A DNA stretch of 64,000 nucleotides from Blastococcus carthaginiensis (GTDB taxonomy: Bacteria; Actinomycetota; Actinomycetes; Mycobacteriales; Geodermatophilaceae). Where the stretch lies: positions 1 through 64,000 of the forward strand of contig NZ_JASNFN010000023.1 in NCBI RefSeq assembly GCF_030731085.1. Reading direction: 5' to 3'. The first letter of the stretch is position 1. Every line of letters starts with the position of its first letter. This document shows positions 59,531-64,000 of this stretch, piece by piece. A model generated the notes under the pieces. That model was not told where the DNA came from. It saw nothing but the letters and a program-made list of their open reading frames with translations, and did not search any database. Position numbers and translations under genes: made by a program.

Positions 59531-59851
59531 GAGTCGACTCCCGTGGGGCACCACGCTGCGGACAGCGCGCGCCCCGGCTCGAAGGTGACCGGGCCCCGGC
59601 ACAGGAGCCGGGTACCGGCCCCCCTGGACGACGAGCGCTGTCGCACCAACCGGGCCTCCCGTGGACGTCGAGGGCAGCTCGCCGTCCACTGCGGACGCTA
59701 GGCCGGGGGGGTGACATCCGCGTGACGTACACCCCACAAGGAGGGGGCGGTGTCACCCGGATGGCTCAACCGCACCAACCGCACCACCGGTGCGGCCCCG
59801 TGCAGGGACCCGACGCGAGCGTGCGGGTGCCGGGGGACACGGGGTCCTCGC
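59531..59851. other. Intergenic region upstream of phoH
   Basis: This 321-base gap holds the post-stop repeat of the ABC operon at its right end. A small inverted repeat (GGGTGACA at 59708-59715, TGTCACCC at 59751-59758) and a CCGCACC-ACC-GGTGCGG hairpin near 59779-59795 are also present. The phoH promoter must lie in its left half, but I cannot identify it. Confidence 0.4.
59785..59850 (-). repeat. Post-stop repeat element, copy 4
   Basis: Minus strand after the permease stop: GAGGACCCCGTG, CCGCACGCTCGCG, GGGTCCCTGCACGGGGCCG. The element is the same family as at 4013 and 20848, but the terminal GTTCCAGCAC part has diverged. Confidence 0.5.
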
Positions 59852-60610
59852 TCAGCTGGACTCGCGGCGGAACCGGCGCACGCCGAAGAGCCAGCCGAGC
59901 ACCGCCAGCAGCACGGTGAGGGCGACACCCCACCAGGCGGTCGCGGTGCCGTAGCCGCCGACGAAGAAGTCGCGCGCCGCCTCGACGATGTGCTTGAAGG
60001 GGTTCACGTCGCTGAGGGTCTGCAGCCAGCCCGGGGCCAGCGTCATCGGCAGCAGGATGCCCGAGAGCAGCACGACGGGGAACACCACCGCGTTCAGCAG
60101 CGGCGCGAACGCGTCTTCGCTCTTGAGCGTCAGCGCGAGGGCGTAGGACACCGCGGCGAGCGCTGCCCCCAGCAGCGCCACGACGACCAGGGTGAGGGCG
60201 ACGCCGGCCACCGGGGCGCGCAACCCGAGCGGGATCGCGACCAGCACGAGGAGAACACCCTGCGTGAGCAGCACGACGACGTCGCGGAGCACCCGTCCCA
60301 GCAGCAGGGCCGTCCGGCTGGCCGGGGTGACCCGCTGGCTCTCGATGACCCCGGCCCGCCACTCGGCGATGAGCCCGAAGCCGACGAACAGCGCGCCGAA
60401 CATGCCCAGCTGCACCAGGATGCCGGGCACGAAGATCTGGTAGGCGTCACCCGGACCGAGCTGCTGCGCCAGCGGCTCGAGCAGCGGCCCGAACAGCATG
60501 ATGTAGAGGATCGGCTGCATCAGGCTGATCACCAGCCAGGCGGGGTTGCGCAGCGACATGCGCATCGCCCGGGCGAAGACGGTGCCGGTGTCGCGCAGCA
60601 GGGTCCTCAT
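59852..60610 (-). CDS. ABC-2 type transporter permease (DrrB-like)
   Basis: The membrane half of an exporter, 252 residues with six hydrophobic segments from WLVISLMQPILYIMLFGPLL to WGVALTVLLAVLGWLFGVRR. The ABC-2 signature region LLSGILLPMTLAPGWLQTLS is seen, as is the common NPFKHIVEAAR. The ATG overlaps the ATPase stop by four bases. Substrate unknown; DrrB homologues export drugs or lipids. Confidence 0.88.
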   Translation of the reverse strand: MRTLLRDTGTVFARAMRMSLRNPAWLVISLMQPILYIMLFGPLLEPLAQQLGPGDAYQIFVPGILVQLGMFGALFVGFGLIAEWRAGVIESQRVTPASRTALLLGRVLRDVVVLLTQGVLLVLVAIPLGLRAPVAGVALTLVVVALLGAALAAVSYALALTLKSEDAFAPLLNAVVFPVVLLSGILLPMTLAPGWLQTLSDVNPFKHIVEAARDFFVGGYGTATAWWGVALTVLLAVLGWLFGVRRFRRESS

Positions 60611-61620
60611 CGCGCGGCCACCGCCTCGGCCTCCGCCGGCGCGGCCCCGGACTCGCGCAGCGACCGGCCGGTCAGGCCGAGGAAGACGTCGTCCAGGCTG
60701 GGCCGGCGGCTCTCGATGCCGCTGACGGCGACGTCGGCGGCGTCCAGCGCGCGCACCAGCTCCACCAGCGCGCGGCCGCCGTGCGGCACCCGGCCCACGA
60801 CCCGGTCGGCGAGCAGCTGCGGCGGCTCGGCGCCCGGCAGCGCCTCGACCAGGCGGGCCACCTCGCCGAGCTGGTCCGGCCGCTCCGCCGTCACTGTGAG
60901 CACGTCGCCGCCCACCTGCGACTTCAGCTGGTCGGGGGTGCCCTCGGCGACGATGGCGCCGTGGTCGATGACCATGATCCGGTCGCAGAGGGCGTCGGCC
61001 TCGTCGAGGTAGTGGGTGGTGAGGAAGACCGTCGTCCCGCGGCCCTCGCGCAGCCCGCGGATGTGCTCCCACAGGTTCGCCCGCGCCTGCGGGTCCAGGC
61101 CGGTCGTCGGTTCGTCGAGGAAGACCAGCTCCGGCACGTGGATGAGGCCCACCGCGATGTCCAGCCGGCGGCGCTGGCCCCCCGACATCGCCTTGGGCTG
61201 GCGCTCCCAGAGCCCGTCCAGGTCGAGCTCGGCGAACAGCTGCCGGCCGCGCTCGGTGGCCTCGGCGGTGCTCATCCCGTAGAGCCGGGCGTGGTCGACC
61301 ACCTCCTCGCCCGCCCGCGCCTCCGGGGCCGTGGAGCCGCTCTGCGAGACGTAGCCGATGCGGCGGCGCACGCCCACCGGGTCGGTCCGCAGGTCGCAGC
61401 CGGCGACGGTGGCCGTCCCGGCGGTGGGCTCGAGCAGCGTCGTGAGCATGCGCAGGGTCGTCGTCTTCCCGGCTCCGTTCGGGCCGAGAAAGCCGACGAT
61501 CTCACCGGGGGCGACGTCGAGGTCGACCCCGACGACGGCGTGGACCTCCTGCTTCCGCTTCCGGAAGGTGCGGGCGAGGCCGCGGGCGTGGATCACGCGC
61601 GACAGCATCCACCCGTCCAC
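60607..61620 (-). CDS. ABC transporter ATP-binding protein (DrrA-like)
   Basis: The ATPase half of the exporter, 337 residues. Walker A is GPNGAGKTTT near residue 45. The signature is MSGGQRRRLDIAV, Walker B is LVFLDEPTTGLD, and TTHYLDEADALCD follows. The C-terminal 90 residues match the DrrA tail ending PSLDDVFLGLTGRSL. A GTG at 61620 with GGAAG upstream is used; an ATG at 61608 is the alternative. Operon with the permease. Confidence 0.9.
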   Translation of the reverse strand: MDGWMLSRVIHARGLARTFRKRKQEVHAVVGVDLDVAPGEIVGFLGPNGAGKTTTLRMLTTLLEPTAGTATVAGCDLRTDPVGVRRRIGYVSQSGSTAPEARAGEEVVDHARLYGMSTAEATERGRQLFAELDLDGLWERQPKAMSGGQRRRLDIAVGLIHVPELVFLDEPTTGLDPQARANLWEHIRGLREGRGTTVFLTTHYLDEADALCDRIMVIDHGAIVAEGTPDQLKSQVGGDVLTVTAERPDQLGEVARLVEALPGAEPPQLLADRVVGRVPHGGRALVELVRALDAADVAVSGIESRRPSLDDVFLGLTGRSLRESGAAPAEAEAVAAR

Positions 61621-61664
61621 CGACAGCTTCCACCGGTTTCGCCGACGGCGTCAGCGCCCGCCGG

Positions 61665-62108
61665 TCACCAGCGGCCGTCGCTCCCGTCGGAACGCCGGCG
61701 CACCGCCGGGCGCTCGACGGTGTCGGTCCGCTCCCCCGGCGGCGGCCACCGGTGCGGCTCCTCCTCCGAGCGGCCGTCGTCGGCGGACCACCCGTCGTCC
61801 CACCGGTCGTCGCCCCACCGGTCGTCGCCCCACCGGTCGTCGGCCCACGGGTCCTCCGCCCAGCCGTGGTCCGCCCGCTCCTCGTCCGGCCACGCGTCGT
61901 CCGCCACCCGGCGCCGCTCCACCCGGCCGGCCCGCGCCGCACGGCGGGGGCGCAGCGCGACCAGCGCCCACAGGACCGGGACCAGCAGGACCGGCCACTG
62001 CACCGCGGGGTCGCCGAACCGGACCACCGCGAGCCCGAGGAGCAGGGCGAGCCAGCCCGCGGTCCACAGTCCGAGGAACCGGGCCCGGGCCGGGGAACGG
62101 GCGGCCAC
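61665..62108 (-). CDS. Small membrane protein with DDRWG repeats
   Basis: A 147-residue protein. Two hydrophobic segments near residues 11-30 and 36-52 (FLGLWTAGWLALLLGLAVVR, WPVLLVPVLWALVAL) are followed by a charged tail with three or four DDRWG units. No family recognised. It lies three bases after the DUF885 gene, so probably in one operon with it. Confidence 0.6.
   Translation of the reverse strand: MAARSPARARFLGLWTAGWLALLLGLAVVRFGDPAVQWPVLLVPVLWALVALRPRRAARAGRVERRRVADDAWPDEERADHGWAEDPWADDRWGDDRWGDDRWDDGWSADDGRSEEEPHRWPPPGERTDTVERPAVRRRSDGSDGRW
61800..61846. repeat. 15-bp tandem repeats coding for DDRWG
   Basis: CACCGGTCGTCGCCC-type units start at 61801, 61816 and 61831, with a diverged unit before them. 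They lie in frame in the small membrane protein gene, so they are a coding repeat. Confidence 0.8.
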
Positions 62109-62111
62109 GGG

Positions 62112-63329
62112 TCAGGCGGCCGGGATCTCGGCGGCGATCCGCTGCGGGGTCAGCGGCTCGTCGAGCAGGCGGGCGAATCGGCCGGCGACCGGCTGCTCCG
62201 CCGGCCGCGCGTCGAGCCAGCGGGTGAGGAGGTCGTACCCCTCGACGTAGGTGGAGATGTAGGCCCGCCACAGCGGATCGGTGAGGAAACGGATCTGCTG
62301 CCGCGCGCGCTCCGGGCTCACCAGCGCCCAGCGCTGCAGGTACGCCGCCACCTCGTCGGCGTCGGCGCCCCGGTCGTGCAGCAGCACCGCGGCGTCCTGC
62401 CGGACCCGGTTGAGCGGCGCGGCAACGACGGCGATCCGCTCGGCCAGCGCACCGTCGAACCGCAGGCCGAGGTCGCCGAGGATCTCCTCCGACCAGGCCC
62501 CCCAGCCCTCGCCGATCGCCGCCGGGACGCCGAGGTCGGCCAGCCCCTCGGCCATGAGGCACTCGGGCGTGTTCACCAGGAACACGGTGTGCTCGAGGTG
62601 GCCGGATCGCGCGACGAGCCCCTGCTCCTTGCGGCAGTGCTCGGTGTGGTGCCCGGGGTAGGACTCGTGGGCCACCAGGTGCGCGAGCTGGGAGAGCCGG
62701 TGCGGCAGGTCGGCGTTGATCGCGACCCGCGACCGGTAGCCGCCCTCGTAGTAGTTGAAGCCCGACCACGGCTTGTCGGTGACCACCTCGTAGCGGACGG
62801 TCTCGACGTCGGGGAGCCCGTACTGCCCGCGCACCCGGTCGCGCAGGGCGCTCGACAGGGCCTGCACCGCGGGCTCGAGCCGGTCCGGCGGGCACTCCTC
62901 GCGGCGCCGGTGGGCGGCGTACCGGTCGGCCAGGGTGCCGTCGCCGGGCAGCAGGCGGTCCAGCTCCGCGTGCGCGGCGGCGTAGGTGGCCTCGTCCCCC
63001 AGCTCGACGTCGACCTGGAAGTAGGCCCGAACCTCCTCGACGAAGCCGACCGGCTCGCCGCTCAACTTCCGCGCGCTGCACTCCAGACCGGTGAGCTGGC
63101 CGTGCAGGAAGGCGGCGCGGTCCCCGGGCAGCCCGGCGGCGTCCAGCTCGCGCAGCAGCTCCCGGGCGCGGTCCCGCAGCTGCCGGGGGGTCGGCGCGGG
63201 CTCGTCCAGGACCTGCGCCCGGATGCGCGGGTTCCCGGTGTAGGCGTCGACGAAGCCGGCCTCCACGCGGTCGAAGCGCAGCCCGAGCCGCACGTACTCC
63301 AGGGCGACGTCGAGGGCTCCCGCGGTCAT
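62112..63329 (-). CDS. DUF885 family protein, probable metallopeptidase
   Basis: A 405-residue cytosolic protein of the DUF885 family, thought to be zinc peptidases. The key motif is HESYPGHHTEH, an HExxPGHH-type site, with a downstream glutamate in EGWGAWSEEIL. Residues 1-100 are helical. Family members are usually 500-600 residues, so this is a shorter form. The ATG at 63329 begins MTAGALDVALEYV. It lies 23 bases after the prenyl synthase stop. Confidence 0.82.
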   Translation of the reverse strand: MTAGALDVALEYVRLGLRFDRVEAGFVDAYTGNPRIRAQVLDEPAPTPRQLRDRARELLRELDAAGLPGDRAAFLHGQLTGLECSARKLSGEPVGFVEEVRAYFQVDVELGDEATYAAAHAELDRLLPGDGTLADRYAAHRRREECPPDRLEPAVQALSSALRDRVRGQYGLPDVETVRYEVVTDKPWSGFNYYEGGYRSRVAINADLPHRLSQLAHLVAHESYPGHHTEHCRKEQGLVARSGHLEHTVFLVNTPECLMAEGLADLGVPAAIGEGWGAWSEEILGDLGLRFDGALAERIAVVAAPLNRVRQDAAVLLHDRGADADEVAAYLQRWALVSPERARQQIRFLTDPLWRAYISTYVEGYDLLTRWLDARPAEQPVAGRFARLLDEPLTPQRIAAEIPAA

Positions 63330-63352
63330 GGCGGCCAGTCTCGCAGCCGCCG

Positions 63353-64000
63353 TCACCCGCCGAAGCGGCGGTGCCGGGCCGAGTAGTCGCGCAGCGCGCG
63401 CAGGAAGTCGACGCGGCGGAAGTCCGGCCAGTAGACGTCGGTGAAGTGGAACTCGGCGTTCGCCGTCTGCCACAGCAGGAAGCCCGACATGCGCTGCTCC
63501 CCGCTGGTGCGGATGACCAGGTCCGGATCGGGCTGACCGCGGGTGTAGAGGTGCTCGGCGATGTGCTCGACGTCGAGCACCTCCACCAGTTCCTCCAGCG
63601 AGGTGCCGCGGGTGGCGTGCTCGCTGAGCAGCGAGCGGACGGCGTCGGCGATCTCCCGCCGCCCGCCGTAGCCGACCGCCAGGTTGACCGTCGCCCCCGG
63701 CCGGTCGCAGGTGTCGCGCTCGGCCTGCTCGAGGACGGCGACGGTGCGCGCCGGCAGCACCTCGCGGGCCCCCATGCTGCGGATGCGCCAGCGCCGCCCT
63801 GGCCGCGACAGGTCGACGGCGACGTCCTGGATGATCGCGAGCAGGGCGTCGAGCTCGGGTGCGGGCCGGCGCAGGTTGTCGGTGGAGAGCATGAACAGGG
63901 TGACCACCTGCACCCCCGCGTCGTCGCACCAGCCGAGCAGGTCGGCGATCTTCGCCGCGCCCCGGCGGTGCCCGTGCGCGACGTCCTCCAGCCCGATGGC
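63353..64000 (-). CDS. uppS: Z-type isoprenyl diphosphate synthase (5' end outside window)
   Basis: A cis-prenyltransferase that adds IPP units to an allylic diphosphate. The 215 residues seen lack the N-terminal catalytic DGNGRWA motif, which lies beyond the right edge. Present are GHRRGAAKIADLLGWC, TLFMLSTDNLRRP, NLAVGYGGRREIADAVR and the C-terminal DLVIRTSGEQRMSGFLLWQT and FHFTDVYWPDFR. The last two bind the IPP diphosphate. It could be a long-chain enzyme or a short-chain Z-farnesyl synthase like Rv1086; the two cannot be told apart here. Confidence 0.9.
   Translation of the reverse strand, partial: AIGLEDVAHGHRRGAAKIADLLGWCDDAGVQVVTLFMLSTDNLRRPAPELDALLAIIQDVAVDLSRPGRRWRIRSMGAREVLPARTVAVLEQAERDTCDRPGATVNLAVGYGGRREIADAVRSLLSEHATRGTSLEELVEVLDVEHIAEHLYTRGQPDPDLVIRTSGEQRMSGFLLWQTANAEFHFTDVYWPDFRRVDFLRALRDYSARHRRFGG

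Noticed and set aside
61800..61846. Short direct repeats as a CRISPR-like array
   Set aside because: The unit is 15 bp without spacers and lies in frame in a coding region.

Overview
The window is very GC-rich DNA from an actinobacterium. The GTG starts, dense ATGA/GTGA overlaps, DUF1707, DUF4245 and DUF6542 proteins and a lipid-droplet-type protein all point there. A complete flagellar secretion, basal-body, hook and filament locus in this setting suggests a motile lineage such as Geodermatophilaceae (Blastococcus, Geodermatophilus, Modestobacter). That placement is an inference from gene content, not a database match.

Layout. (1) 0.1-6.1 kb: an ABC-2 exporter, an Ada/AlkA alkylation-repair fusion overlapping ogt, rmuC, and a DUF6542 membrane protein. 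(2) 6.1-19.4 kb: a housekeeping block with ispH, a lipid-droplet-type protein, xseA-xseB, a DUF4245 protein, glpX, a DUF1707 protein, fumC, gltA and a secreted NlpC/P60-VanY cell-wall enzyme. (3) 19.4-22.6 kb: four unassigned minus-strand genes, one encoding an atypical sigma-factor-like protein. (4) 22.8-58.1 kb: the flagellar locus. The minus-strand operon is flgN-flgK-flgL-fliW-csrA. Reading rightward are fliA, a methyltransferase, a glycosyltransferase, fliC, fliD-fliS-(fliT-like), flgB-flgC-fliE-fliF-fliG-fliH-fliI-fliJ-(NlpC/SLT hydrolase)-fliK-flgD-flgE, flbD-motA-motB-fliL, fliM-fliN-fliO-fliP-fliQ-fliR-flhB and flhA-(flhF-like)-membrane protein. (5) 58.2-64.0 kb: phoH, a DrrAB-like ABC exporter, a small membrane protein, a DUF885 protein and the 3' part of a Z-prenyl diphosphate synthase, all on the minus strand.

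Regulation. Several flagellar transcription units are preceded by CTCAAG-N15-GCCGATGA-like elements, the expected form of a FliA/WhiG (sigma-28) promoter. Two of them stand back to back between flgN and fliA. The fliC leader folds a GGA into a small hairpin loop over its ribosome binding site, a likely CsrA target, and csrA and fliW lie in the same locus.

Unusual points. The FlhF-like protein is 1046 residues long and has lost its GTP-binding motifs. FliM lacks the usual CheY-binding N terminus. Long poly-C tracts lie between flagellar operons just upstream of promoters. A repeat of about 70 bp follows several stop codons. Two tiny ORFs are wedged between flagellar genes by 4-base overlaps. 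No tRNA, rRNA, CRISPR array, insertion sequence or phage gene was seen.
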